From positions 62,001 through 126,000 of the forward strand of contig NZ_JAHVJQ010000001.1 in the NCBI RefSeq assembly GCF_019801145.1: a stretch of 64,000 nt of DNA. Reading direction: 5' to 3'. Origin of the DNA: Leisingera aquaemixtae. GTDB lineage: Bacteria > Pseudomonadota > Alphaproteobacteria > Rhodobacterales > Rhodobacteraceae. Position 1 is the stretch's first letter; each line of letters starts with the position of its first letter. This document shows, in pieces, positions 7,544 to 16,125 of the stretch. A program made the translations under genes and the position numbers. The notes under the pieces were generated by a model, which saw nothing but the letters and a program-made list of their open reading frames with translations, did not search any database and was not told the DNA's origin.

Positions 7544-9769
7544 TTAAGCAGCGGAACTGTCATTCGTGGCCTCTGCGCGCGCTCGCAGCACCGCACGCCA
7601 CTCGTCATCCAGTGCTGTTTCAGTCCGCGACTGAAGTTCATGCAGCCAGACGGGCACGACTGGGCGGGCGGCATTCTGACAGGCACTATTGACCGCCGAG
7701 ACGGCCTGTTCTGAGGCCACAATGCTTTTCAGCATGCTGACCCCTATCCTCCAGTCGTCTTGGCCATCGAACTTGCGCACCCGGTCCTTGGTAAACAGCT
7801 TGCGGATCAAGCGCCGCCGTAGCTGTGCTGCGCCCTCCGCCTCCGCAATGCGGTCCGGGTTCCTTTCTTTCCAAGGCTCTGCCAGTTCCTCCGCCGCGGG
7901 TAAGGCAAAGGACAGCCCGGCGCGAAGGCTGCCATCTTCTCCCTTGAAGACACGGCGAAGCTGTGCCGGCACTACGCCGACCTGTGCGACATCCACACCG
8001 ATCCAGCCGCCAGCCTCAGGCAGACAAGAGCGGCCCGCATGCACCTCTACCTGTATACCGTTCAGCGACATGTCATGGCATTTGCCCGCAGCCTGCCCGC
8101 CGCCTTCCGTACGCAAGACCACAGGCTCATTCAGTTCGAACCGAACTTCGCTGCGCAGGAGCTGCGGCGTGATGGCGATTTTTGCCACCAGCAGCAGTAC
8201 GACCATGTTAACCGCCGACCAGAAGGCAACGACTGGCATCAGGTGGCTGGAAGCGATGATCTGAAGGTTGTAGCTGGAGTTTATGGCCAGCCCGGCAGTC
8301 ATCAGGCCGCAAAGCAGAAGGCAGATGGCAACTGTTGCTGTGTCTTGTATTTCCGTCCCTTCGCCGCCTTTGGGGGTGACCTTGAACGCATGGCCGTGCG
8401 GTTTCAGCAGCGTGGCGACCACCACGGGCAGCAGCCGGAAGGCTTGCAGAACGCCGTGCGCCATCGTTGCCAGCGGGTGGTATTTCCCCGGTGCAAAATG
8501 CCGGACGGCCGCAATGGCTGCGACAATTGCAGGCAGCTGGTAAGACATCACCGTGTCCGCAGACGCATTGACCAGCGGCGGCACTCCCGTGAGCAGGTAT
8601 ATGGCCGGCGTCACCATAGCAATGGTTTGGCCGAATGACTGGGTGATCCAGTGGAACGGCAGAAAAAAAAGGCGTTCATACCATTTCAGGCCAGGACCGC
8701 CAAACGGGCCTTCGCGAAGGAACATGATCTGGATGGCGCCGCGCGCCCACCGTGCCCGCTGAATGAAGAAGGCGTTGATGTTCTCCGGGGCCAGGCCAAA
8801 TGCCAGACGCTCATCCAGATAGCGCGTAATGTAACCTTTACGTTTGAGGGCAAGCGTCAGGAGCATGTCTTCAGTGATCGAGCCAGAGGGCAGCTTGTTG
8901 CCGATCTCCTCCAGCGCGCTGCGCCGCACAATGCCGTTAGATCCGCAGCAAAAGGCGCAGTCATACCCGTCGCGTCCGGGCATGATCGCCTCAAAGAAGA
9001 AACGCTGGTCGTCGGGCATGACCTTGCTCATGTTCAGCGACGCCTGCATCGGATCGGGGTTGAAAAAGTTATGAGGGATCTGCACGATCCCGATTTTCGG
9101 GTCCTCGAAAAACCCCATAGTCCGGTAGAGGAAATTCCGCTGCGGAATGAAATCCGCGTCAAGAACAAGGAAGAAGGGAGCAGAGGTGCGCGCAACCGCA
9201 GCATTGATATTGCCGGCTTTGGCGTGGGCATTGTCGGCGCGGGTCAGATAGCCGGCGCCCAGGCGCTCGCTCATGCGCTGCAACCAACCGCGCCGACCGT
9301 CATCCAGCACCCAGACATTGAGCTTTGCCTGCGGCCAGTCCAGCTCCACTGCGCCGACGATTGTCTTCTCTAGCACTTCGGCGGGCTCGTTGTAGGTGGC
9401 AATGAAGATGTCGACCTCGGGCAAGTCAATGGGGGTCATGCCGCGCAGCCGCGTCTCGTGCTCGTCCGCTTCCGGAGTGCGGTTGGTGCGGCGAAGCATG
9501 TAGGCATAAAGCACCGCGGTATCGAGCCAGGCCAGGATCTCGATGATGAAAACGGTCCAGATAAACACGCCGGTCACGCTGAAAATACCGGCCGGCAGCA
9601 CCGTTTCAACCAGCCGCCAGCCGAGGTAGCGCAGGATCACTACTGTCAAGCCCGCCACCACCAGCCGGTCTGCCCAAGCGTTGTTCTGCCACCGGTTGCC
9701 GAACAGCAGTATCGCGGCGGTGATCAGCAGCAGGGGAACGAGGGATTCAGCCTGCATCCGGCGGGCCAT
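7544..9769 (-). CDS. Membrane family-2 beta-glucan/cellulose-synthase-like glycosyltransferase with PilZ domain
   Basis: About 741 residues with start ATG 9769, which overlaps the end of the upstream gene; a TTG frame extends to 9829. N-terminal membrane segments (about 9-24, 36-58, 63-90) precede a processive GT2 domain with DDG (156-158), DAD (204-206), TED (299-301) and QRARW (337-341). Further membrane spans follow. A PilZ domain carries RSEVR (539-543) and DMSLNG (566-571), the c-di-GMP-binding RxxxR and DxSxxG motifs. No BcsB, BcsC or BcsZ is nearby; the partner is an HlyD-like protein, as in the rhizobial mixed-linkage glucan locus bgsBA. Product: probably a beta-glucan made in response to c-di-GMP. 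Cellulose remains possible. Confidence 0.87.
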   Translation of the reverse strand: MARRMQAESLVPLLLITAAILLFGNRWQNNAWADRLVVAGLTVVILRYLGWRLVETVLPAGIFSVTGVFIWTVFIIEILAWLDTAVLYAYMLRRTNRTPEADEHETRLRGMTPIDLPEVDIFIATYNEPAEVLEKTIVGAVELDWPQAKLNVWVLDDGRRGWLQRMSERLGAGYLTRADNAHAKAGNINAAVARTSAPFFLVLDADFIPQRNFLYRTMGFFEDPKIGIVQIPHNFFNPDPMQASLNMSKVMPDDQRFFFEAIMPGRDGYDCAFCCGSNGIVRRSALEEIGNKLPSGSITEDMLLTLALKRKGYITRYLDERLAFGLAPENINAFFIQRARWARGAIQIMFLREGPFGGPGLKWYERLFFLPFHWITQSFGQTIAMVTPAIYLLTGVPPLVNASADTVMSYQLPAIVAAIAAVRHFAPGKYHPLATMAHGVLQAFRLLPVVVATLLKPHGHAFKVTPKGGEGTEIQDTATVAICLLLCGLMTAGLAINSSYNLQIIASSHLMPVVAFWSAVNMVVLLLVAKIAITPQLLRSEVRFELNEPVVLRTEGGGQAAGKCHDMSLNGIQVEVHAGRSCLPEAGGWIGVDVAQVGVVPAQLRRVFKGEDGSLRAGLSFALPAAEELAEPWKERNPDRIAEAEGAAQLRRRLIRKLFTKDRVRKFDGQDDWRIGVSMLKSIVASEQAVSAVNSACQNAARPVVPVWLHELQSRTETALDDEWRAVLRARAEATNDSSAA

Positions 9770-11045
9770 CCCCGTCAGGAGCGGGCGACGCAGCCAGCGA
9801 AGGTGCGATACCGCGCAGCAGTTCCTCAAACCAATGACCCGCGACCGTCAGCATGTTGCCCAATCCGCGGTCGAAGCGCACTTCGGCAGTGCGACCGACA
9901 TCGCAGAAATTCTGCGCGACTCCGGCCGTTGCCACATTTGCCGGGGCAAGGCGCAGCATGACAGACAGGCTGCCCTCTGTGAGATTTTCCGGCTCAGCAG
10001 CGAGCAACCCGGTGGCGCGCTGGCTGCCAGCGCCGCGCAGCGCCTCGACAGTGGCGGGGAAGGTCTCATCCGAGCCGCGCAGCCGCACCCGCGCCATATC
10101 CCCGGGGCGGATCGCCTCAAACGCCGTTTCATGCACAAACACCTCGACGAACCTGCGGGAGCAATCAAGAAGTTGCAGGACTTCGTCTCCCGCCGCGATC
10201 ACCGCGCCCTTGGCAGGGGTTGCAGACCAGACCACGGCGCCGGTGGGCAATTGCGGGGCAAACCGGTCAAGCCGGTCCACCTCCTCGCGCAACGCCTCGG
10301 CCTCCTGAAGCAGACCGATGCGCTGTGCGCTAACGCGGGCCTTCCGGCCCTTGAGGTCAGCCAGCCGGATTGCGACCTCATCCCGGCGTTGCCGGGCATA
10401 GCTGCCATCCTCTGTTCCCAGCCCTGGGAGGATACCATCCTTGACCCCGGCCATGCTCCGCACCGTCTCCTCGACCGCGGCGGCCAGCCGGATGACCTCG
10501 CCGTTTGCCTCGGCTGCGAGCGACGCCGCTGTCTCAGCCTGCGTCTGCGGCACAGACCCATTGGCAGACAGCCGCTCAAGCCTTTGAGCATCCCGCGCCA
10601 GCCGGTCCTGGCGTTCGCGCGCTGCCGCCAGCTCCCCGCGCAAACCGCTCAGCTGCGCCTCCAGCACTTGACGGGCAAGCGTTTGGACCTGTTCCATCCT
10701 TACCAGAAGTTGCCGGTCCAGCTGCGTAAGGGCGGTAATTTCAGTGCTGATCGAAACCGCCTCCCGGGCCAGGATTCCAATCCTGGCTTCCAGCCGCGCA
10801 AGCTCGGTCCGGCTGGAGCGCGACGCCTGAAGTTCTACAATTGCAGTGGCCGGCAGCACTGGCGTTGCGGGCGTGAGCGCGCCGGACATCAGAGCGCCGT
10901 CAAAGGGGCTTTTGACGGAAATGATGGGTGCGTTGACCACTGCAGCCCGTGAAATATAATTCGTTGCGTGTGGTGCAAAAATCATGAACGCGGCACCAAG
11001 GCAGGCAAGGCCTGCCGCAATCCGCGCCGCTCGCTTCAGTTTCAT
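9747..11045 (-). CDS. HlyD-like periplasmic membrane-fusion protein, partner of the glucan synthase
   Basis: This is a 432-residue protein with one N-terminal membrane anchor (about 8-26), a short biotinyl-lipoyl-like entry segment (VKSPFDGALMSG), and a long coiled-coil hairpin (about 70-260) rich in Arg, Glu, Leu and Ala. A returning lipoyl half and beta-barrel follow (GAVIAAGDEVLQLLDCSRRFVEVFVHE, then GDMARVRLRGSD). This is the architecture of HlyD/AcrA adaptor proteins. It is upstream of the glycosyltransferase gene and overlaps it, so the two are likely co-translated. By analogy with BgsB it would guide the polymer across the periplasm. A Pro/Asp/Gly-rich tail ends the protein. Confidence 0.84.
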   Translation of the reverse strand: MKLKRAARIAAGLACLGAAFMIFAPHATNYISRAAVVNAPIISVKSPFDGALMSGALTPATPVLPATAIVELQASRSSRTELARLEARIGILAREAVSISTEITALTQLDRQLLVRMEQVQTLARQVLEAQLSGLRGELAAARERQDRLARDAQRLERLSANGSVPQTQAETAASLAAEANGEVIRLAAAVEETVRSMAGVKDGILPGLGTEDGSYARQRRDEVAIRLADLKGRKARVSAQRIGLLQEAEALREEVDRLDRFAPQLPTGAVVWSATPAKGAVIAAGDEVLQLLDCSRRFVEVFVHETAFEAIRPGDMARVRLRGSDETFPATVEALRGAGSQRATGLLAAEPENLTEGSLSVMLRLAPANVATAGVAQNFCDVGRTAEVRFDRGLGNMLTVAGHWFEELLRGIAPSLAASPAPDGDGPPDAG

Positions 11046-11441
11046 GGTGGGACCCGGCGCCTGAAAATAAATACAATGGACTATCGCATTGCCGCGTTAA
11101 TTGTTGATTGCCAGGCGGAGGCCGCCAACCTCAGTTTAGTTAAAATCCCATCAATCAAACCAAATCCAGCCAGGCTTGGAAGTGTAAGCTCGCAGCGCAG
11201 GGAGGCGGGATTTCTATTCTAACAAGTTCCACCGGCTCGATGTTTGGCAGACTTCCTTTCGTGCGGACACTAAACGCATGAAATTTATAAGCGGCCTTTG
11301 AAAGCTAGCGCAGCGAAAGTCTGTTTCGTCCGCCCACCAGTCAGCCGGCGTCCATTCACTGAAGGTCTGCTTTTGCTGACTTGGCCATGCAGCCCGATGA
11401 CGGATTCGAGCCGGAAGCGGACTATTTGCTATTAAGCAGGC
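11046..11441. other. 396-bp intergenic region upstream of the glucan operon
   Basis: No supported gene. The part next to 11045 is AT-richer than its surroundings and should hold the promoter of the minus-strand HlyD/glycosyltransferase operon. I could not place promoter boxes or an operator. Confidence 0.4.
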
Positions 11442-12467
11442 CTACCTCAATGACGCCCGTTTCAACAGCCGCACCGCATCCGGCCGGTCCAAGAGCGACC
11501 GGCTCACGTCCAGCCCGTGGGCGCCTTGCTTGTGGGCGGCGGGCAGGGAGACCTGTCGGTCTCCGGGGCGGGCAGTCCAGAAATCCTCGGGCAGCACCGG
11601 GCGGGTCACGGGATCGAGGAAGGTGCTCTCGGCGGCGATCCCCTCGGCATAGATGATATGGTGCTGGTCAAACAGGATCTGGAAGTAGTCGGCAAAGCCG
11701 CCGTCCAGCACCACCACGCTGTCGCCGTTCACCAGGTCGCGGGCGCGGACCAGGATTTCCGGGGCGCCGGCGCCGATCTCGTCGCGGCGCTGGTAGACCA
11801 TTAGCCGGTGGCCGGGGCTGACGATCAGGTCCTCGGCGTTGTTCAGGGCGCCCTTGCGGATCAGGATCGGGGCCAGGTCGCCCACCGCGCGCAAGGTCGA
11901 CTGGCCGACCCAGCGGACCTCCTGGACGCCGTCGTCGCGGGTCAGCACCCGGTCGCCCGGGCGCATGTCCTCGATCGCGCGCTGGGCGCCGGTGGACAGC
12001 GTGATGCGGGTGCCGCGGGTGAAGGAGACGCAGGCCGACTGCGCCAGCTTGCGCCGGGCCGGCTCGCGCTCTGCCTTGACCAGGGTGTAGGGCATCTGCG
12101 GCTGCAGCGGCGCCAGCGGCACCAGGTAGATGGCGGCGATATAGCCCTCGGCGTCGGCCTCGACCATCACCAGGGTTTCGGTGTTGGGGCCGCGGTCGGG
12201 CATCAGGGTCAGCAGGCAGTCGAGATGCAGCACGGCGCCCGGAGTGCCAAGCGCGCTGTCGCCGGCGATGGTGAAGCTGCCGTCGTGATGGGCGGCGATG
12301 CCAAGCCGCTGCGGCGGCGCCGGGCTGTCGAGCAGATAGATGTCATCCAGCACCAGATCCTCGAGCACGCCGAGCGGGTCGCCCATGTTGGCGCCGTATT
12401 CAACGCGGAAACGCTCGGCCGGGTAGGCCTGGACGGAAGAAAGGCTGGCGGTCACTGTCTGTCCCAT
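11442..12467 (-). CDS. Hint domain-containing protein
   Basis: A 341-residue protein of a type common in Rhodobacteraceae. The N-terminal half (1-145) is a beta-rich region of unknown role. A Hint (Hedgehog/intein) domain begins at SACVSFTRGTRITLSTGAQRAIEDMRPGDRVLTRDDG and ends around FDQHHIIYAEGIAAESTF. Most Roseobacter Hint proteins start the domain with C-FTPGT; here a Ser stands immediately before FTRGT and the Cys is two residues earlier, so the splice-type nucleophile is shifted or is Ser. No signal peptide is seen. Such proteins are often secreted or surface-associated, but function is unknown. Confidence 0.82.
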   Translation of the reverse strand: MGQTVTASLSSVQAYPAERFRVEYGANMGDPLGVLEDLVLDDIYLLDSPAPPQRLGIAAHHDGSFTIAGDSALGTPGAVLHLDCLLTLMPDRGPNTETLVMVEADAEGYIAAIYLVPLAPLQPQMPYTLVKAEREPARRKLAQSACVSFTRGTRITLSTGAQRAIEDMRPGDRVLTRDDGVQEVRWVGQSTLRAVGDLAPILIRKGALNNAEDLIVSPGHRLMVYQRRDEIGAGAPEILVRARDLVNGDSVVVLDGGFADYFQILFDQHHIIYAEGIAAESTFLDPVTRPVLPEDFWTARPGDRQVSLPAAHKQGAHGLDVSRSLLDRPDAVRLLKRASLR

Positions 12468-12669
12468 CTGCGTGTGTTTTCAAATCCATATGCGCATGGC
12501 GCAGGTGCTGTCCAACGGGTTTGCCTGCTGAATGTGGCACAATGGCGGTGGAACGGGGCTGATTTTCCGGCAGCTTCACGATTGCGTCAGGCGCCGGGCG
12601 GGTCTGGCCTTTGGCGGGCGGGCGGTGCAAGCTCCGGCAAACGGTGAAGATTCCGGAGGGAGGACAACA

Positions 12670-13449
12670 ATGGATCTGGGTATTTCGGGCAAGCGCGCGC
12701 TGGTCTGTGCCAGCAGCAAGGGGCTGGGCCTTGGCTGCGCCGAGGCGCTGGCAGAGGCCGGTGTGAACCTGGTGATGAACGCCCGCGGGGCGGAGGCGCT
12801 GGAGGCCTCGGCGCAAGCCATCCGCGACCGGTACGGCGTCGATGTGGTGACGGTGGCCGCGGATGTGGCCACGCCGGAGGGTCAGAAGCAGGTGCTGGAT
12901 GCGGCGGAGGGCGTCGATATCCTGGTGACCAATGCGGGCGGGCCGCCGCCGGGCATGTGGACCGATTGGGACCGCGAGGATTTCATCAAGGCGCTGGATG
13001 CCAACATGCTGGCGCCGATTGCGCTGATGAAGGCGCTGCTGCCGGGGATGATGGAGCGCGGCTGGGGCCGGGTAGTCAACATCACCTCGGTCTCGGTCAA
13101 ATCGCCGGTGTCGGTGCTGGGGCTGTCGAACTCTGCCCGTGCGGGGCTGACGGGCTATGTCGCGGGCACCTCGCGGCAGGTGGCGGGCTTTGGCGTCACC
13201 ATCAACAACCTGCAACCGGGCATCCATGCCACCGACCGCGCCGTGGCGCTGGATGGCGGCGCGGCCAAGGCGCAGGGGATCACCCCGGAAGAAGCGCAGA
13301 AACAGCGCTTCGCCACCATTCCCGCGGGCCGCTACGGCACCCGCCAGGAATTCGGCGCCGCCTGCGCCTTCCTGTGCTCGCAGCACGCGGGCTTCATCGT
13401 CGGGCAGAACATCCTGCTGGACGGCGGCGCCACCAACACCACGATGTGA
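12670..13449 (+). CDS. SDR family oxidoreductase, BKR-like atypical subgroup
   Basis: A 259-residue SDR starting at ATG 12670 with a GGAGG ribosome binding site. The cofactor loop reads ASSKGLGLG (14-22) and the NAG motif is at 88-90. The catalytic Ser140 is present, but the Tyr-x3-Lys position reads S153-NSA-R157, so both Tyr and Lys are substituted. This matches a known BKR-like SDR subgroup that lacks the perfect tetrad. The C-terminal LCSQHAGFIVGQNILLDGGA segment is typical of 3-oxoacyl-ACP-reductase relatives. Substrate is unknown. The next gene starts 15 bp downstream, suggesting co-transcription. Confidence 0.85.
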   Translation: MDLGISGKRALVCASSKGLGLGCAEALAEAGVNLVMNARGAEALEASAQAIRDRYGVDVVTVAADVATPEGQKQVLDAAEGVDILVTNAGGPPPGMWTDWDREDFIKALDANMLAPIALMKALLPGMMERGWGRVVNITSVSVKSPVSVLGLSNSARAGLTGYVAGTSRQVAGFGVTINNLQPGIHATDRAVALDGGAAKAQGITPEEAQKQRFATIPAGRYGTRQEFGAACAFLCSQHAGFIVGQNILLDGGATNTTM

Positions 13450-13464
13450 CGAGGGGCGGCGCAG

Positions 13465-14589
13465 ATGGACGGCGGGTTTTCCTTGAAGGACCAGTTGTTT
13501 AACCGGGATAAGGTTCGCTATCTGGCGGGGCTGTTCGCCGCGGCGGACAGCGGTTTTGATGCCGGCGGATTCGAGACGCGGGTGATGGCGGATCTGCCGG
13601 CGCTGGAACTGAAGCAGCGGATGACGCTGATTGCCGGTGTGCTGGCGGACCACCTGCCGGAGGATCTGCCGGAGGCCGCGCCGGTGCTGCTGAAGGCGCT
13701 GCCGCCGCCGCTGGATCCGTCCAGGACCGATGATGACTTCGGCGATTTCATCTTTGCCCCCCTGGGCGAGTATGTGGCGGCCAGGGGTGTCGAGGTGCAT
13801 CCGGAACTGTCGCTGGACCTGCTGGAGGAGATTACTCAGCGGTTCTCCATGGAATGGGCGATCCGCCCGTTCCTGAACCGCTGGCCGGGTGAAGTTCTGG
13901 CGCGGATGGAGGCGTGGGCCAGCCATTCCAGCTATCATGTGCGCCGCCTGGTGAGCGAAGGCACACGGCCGCGGCTACCCTGGGGCGAGGCGGTGGGTTT
14001 GCAGCTGGAAGAGCCGCTGCCGCTGCTGGACCGGCTGCACGGGGACGGCACCCGCTATGTCACCCGCTCGATCGCCAACCATTTGAACGACATTGCCAAG
14101 AAGGATCCGGATCTGGTGATGGACCGGCTGGAAACATGGCGCGCCGCGGGGGCGCAAGCGGCCAAGGAGCTGGACTGGATGACCTCCCACGCGCTGCGCG
14201 GGCTGGTCAAGGCAGGCCACCCGCGGGCGATGAAGATGCTGGGCTATGACCCGGATCTGGCGCTGGGCGCCGAAATCGCGCTGCAGTCGGAAAATGTGCG
14301 GATTGGCGGTGCTCTGGAGTTCTCCGCACAGCTGGAAGGGCAGGCAGGCGCGCCGGTGCTGGTGGATTATATCCTGCATTTCCAACGGCCTGGCGGAAAG
14401 GTTTCCGCCAAGGTGTTCAAGCTGAAGCAGACGAAGATCACCGGTGGCAAGCTGGCGCTGAGCAAGAAGCACAAGCTGAAAGGCAACGCCACAACCTTCA
14501 AGCTGGTGCCGGGTGCGCACCGGATCGAACTGATGGTGAACGGCAGGGTGCGGGCCGAGGCGGCGTTTGAGCTGCTGCCGGAGGGCTGA
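13465..14589 (+). CDS. AlkD-like HEAT-repeat protein (putative DNA alkylation repair)
   Basis: A 374-residue all-helical protein. Residues about 1-270 form HEAT-like repeats including WASHSSYHVRRLVSEGTRPRLPW and TRYVTRSIANHLNDIAKKDPD, the signature of the DNA alkylation repair (AlkC/AlkD-like) family. The C-terminal 100 residues form a beta-rich Ig-like domain (ALEFSAQLEGQAGAPVLVDYILHFQRPGGK) also seen in family members. Glycosylase activity on alkylated bases is an expectation from the family and is not visible here. It lies directly downstream of the SDR gene. Confidence 0.78.
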   Translation: MDGGFSLKDQLFNRDKVRYLAGLFAAADSGFDAGGFETRVMADLPALELKQRMTLIAGVLADHLPEDLPEAAPVLLKALPPPLDPSRTDDDFGDFIFAPLGEYVAARGVEVHPELSLDLLEEITQRFSMEWAIRPFLNRWPGEVLARMEAWASHSSYHVRRLVSEGTRPRLPWGEAVGLQLEEPLPLLDRLHGDGTRYVTRSIANHLNDIAKKDPDLVMDRLETWRAAGAQAAKELDWMTSHALRGLVKAGHPRAMKMLGYDPDLALGAEIALQSENVRIGGALEFSAQLEGQAGAPVLVDYILHFQRPGGKVSAKVFKLKQTKITGGKLALSKKHKLKGNATTFKLVPGAHRIELMVNGRVRAEAAFELLPEG

Positions 14590-14853
14590 GCCTCAGCCAC
14601 GTCATCGAAAATTTGTTCCGCCTGGCCGAAGGCCGGGCAGCGCCCGTCCCGCCCCCCTTCATGCCGGAGGCGTGCTTCCAGCACGACGCGGGCGCTTCGC
14701 TTCCTGCCTCGCCGGGCCGGGTGCTGCCCTAACCGAACTACCGCAATCCCCACGTTCTATCACAGTTGCGTCAAGGCTCCCGCCGGCCCGATTGCCGGAG
14801 GGCCTGAGGGGCGCTATCCCGATGGTCCGGAACCATCAGGAAAGGCGCCCCCC
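14590..14853. promoter_or_regulatory. Leader and promoter region of the ArsM-like gene
   Basis: This 264-bp spacer must include the promoter of the methyltransferase gene. Its last part holds a nested hairpin, listed separately. Part of it (GCTTCGCTTC with GGGTGCTG nearby) resembles the next spacer at about 15990-16015. Confidence 0.4.
14808..14851 (+). promoter_or_regulatory. Nested hairpin sequestering the ribosome binding site of the ArsM-like gene
   Basis: An outer stem GGGGCGC (14808-14814) with GCGCCCC (14845-14851) encloses an inner stem GATGGT (14821-14826) with ACCATC (14832-14837). The Shine-Dalgarno-like AGGAAAGG (14838-14845) lies in the internal loop, and the ATG is at 14854. 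This looks like a translational control element, either a small riboswitch or an RNA thermometer. I cannot match it to a known class. Confidence 0.45.
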
Positions 14854-15903
14854 ATGAAACATGAAAACGTGCAGGCCTATTACGGCGAGGTGCTGCAGGG
14901 CAGCGATGACCTTCAGACCAATGCCTGCTGCACGCCGGAAGACATGCCGGATCATGTGAAGGCGGTGCTGTCGAAAATCCATGACGAGGTGCTGACCCGC
15001 TATTACGGCTGCGGCCTGATTGCGCCCGAGGCGCTGGAGGGTGCGCGCATCCTCGACCTTGGCTGCGGCGCGGGGCGGGACGTCTATGCGCTGTCTGCGC
15101 TGGTGGGCGAGCACGGCAAGGTGGTCGGCGTCGACATGACCCCTGCGCAGCTGGAGGTGGCCAAGCGCCATCAGGACTACCACGCGGAGGCCTTTGGCTA
15201 TGCGAGGTCCAACGTCGAGTTCCACCATGGCTACATCGAACAGCTGGAGGAGCTGGAGCTGGAGTCGGGCTCGTTCGACATCATCGTCTCCAACTGCGTG
15301 ATCAACCTGGCCACCGACAAGGGCGCGGTGCTGCGCGGGGCGCATCACCTGCTGAAAGAGGGCGGTGAGATGTATTTCTCCGACGTCTACGCCGACCGCC
15401 GGGTGCCGGAAGAGATGGCAAAGGATGAGGTGCTCTATGGCGAATGCCTGTCCGGGGCGCTCTATTGGAACGACTTCCTGACGATCGCGAAAGAGTCGGG
15501 CTTCAAGGACCCGCGGATGGTGACCTCGCGCCTTCTGACCATTGAAAACCCGGTGCTGGAGAAGCGCGTGCAGCCGCTGAAATTCCTGTCGGCCACCTAC
15601 CGGCTGTTCAAATTGCCCGCGCTGGAGGCGGCTTGCGAGGATTACGGGCAGGCGGTGATCTACAAGGGCACCATCGGCCACGCGCCGCATCGTTTCATGC
15701 TGGATAACCATCATGTGATCGAGGCGGGCAAGGTGTTTCCGGTCTGCGGCAACACCTGGATGATGCTGCAGGACAGCCGGTTTGCCCCGCATTTCGAGTT
15801 CATCGGCAGCTTCGATACCCACTATGGCATCTTTGCCGGCTGCGGCGGCAACTCGCCCTTCAGCGGGCTGGAACAGGACAGCGCGGCGCCGGGCTGCTGT
15901 TAG
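14854..15903 (+). CDS. arsM: ArsM-like SAM-dependent methyltransferase
   Basis: A 349-residue methyltransferase. SAM motif I is ILDLGCGAGRDVYALS (about 66-81), followed by VVGVDMTPAQLEVAK. Three Cys-containing motifs of arsenite methyltransferases are present: TNACCTPEDMP near residue 27, SNCVINL near 148, and GECLSGALYWNDF near 198. The C-terminal region ends with Cys-rich CGGNSP and PGCC. Expected reaction: SAM-dependent methylation of As(III) in the cytoplasm. No arsR, arsB or arsC lies nearby, so another thiophilic substrate is possible. The structured leader suggests translational regulation. Confidence 0.78.
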   Translation: MKHENVQAYYGEVLQGSDDLQTNACCTPEDMPDHVKAVLSKIHDEVLTRYYGCGLIAPEALEGARILDLGCGAGRDVYALSALVGEHGKVVGVDMTPAQLEVAKRHQDYHAEAFGYARSNVEFHHGYIEQLEELELESGSFDIIVSNCVINLATDKGAVLRGAHHLLKEGGEMYFSDVYADRRVPEEMAKDEVLYGECLSGALYWNDFLTIAKESGFKDPRMVTSRLLTIENPVLEKRVQPLKFLSATYRLFKLPALEAACEDYGQAVIYKGTIGHAPHRFMLDNHHVIEAGKVFPVCGNTWMMLQDSRFAPHFEFIGSFDTHYGIFAGCGGNSPFSGLEQDSAAPGCC

Positions 15904-16125
15904 AACGGTCAATTCGCCAGTGAATCAGACCGCCCGGCGGCACCATCGGGCGGCGTCCGTCCGCCCGCACGGGCGGACGCTTCGCTTCGCCGCCCTCGGA
16001 CGGGTGCTGGCCTCAGGGCGATTTCATGGCTGTCCGCTGCGTTTCTGACCGCTTGCAGCTCTGCCGCTGGGTTGCTATCCCGGCGTGAACCCAAGCGTTT
16101 TCATCGGAAACAGCACTGAGGCCCC

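Noticed and set aside
7544-9829. Calling the glycosyltransferase plain cellulose synthase BcsA
   Set aside because: The GT2 and PilZ motifs alone do not separate cellulose from mixed-linkage glucan, and no other bcs gene is present; an HlyD partner favours a bgsBA-like locus.
12400-13938. Minus-strand frame of about 512 codons
   Set aside because: It overlaps the SDR and HEAT-repeat genes on the other strand, both of which have family motifs and ribosome binding sites.
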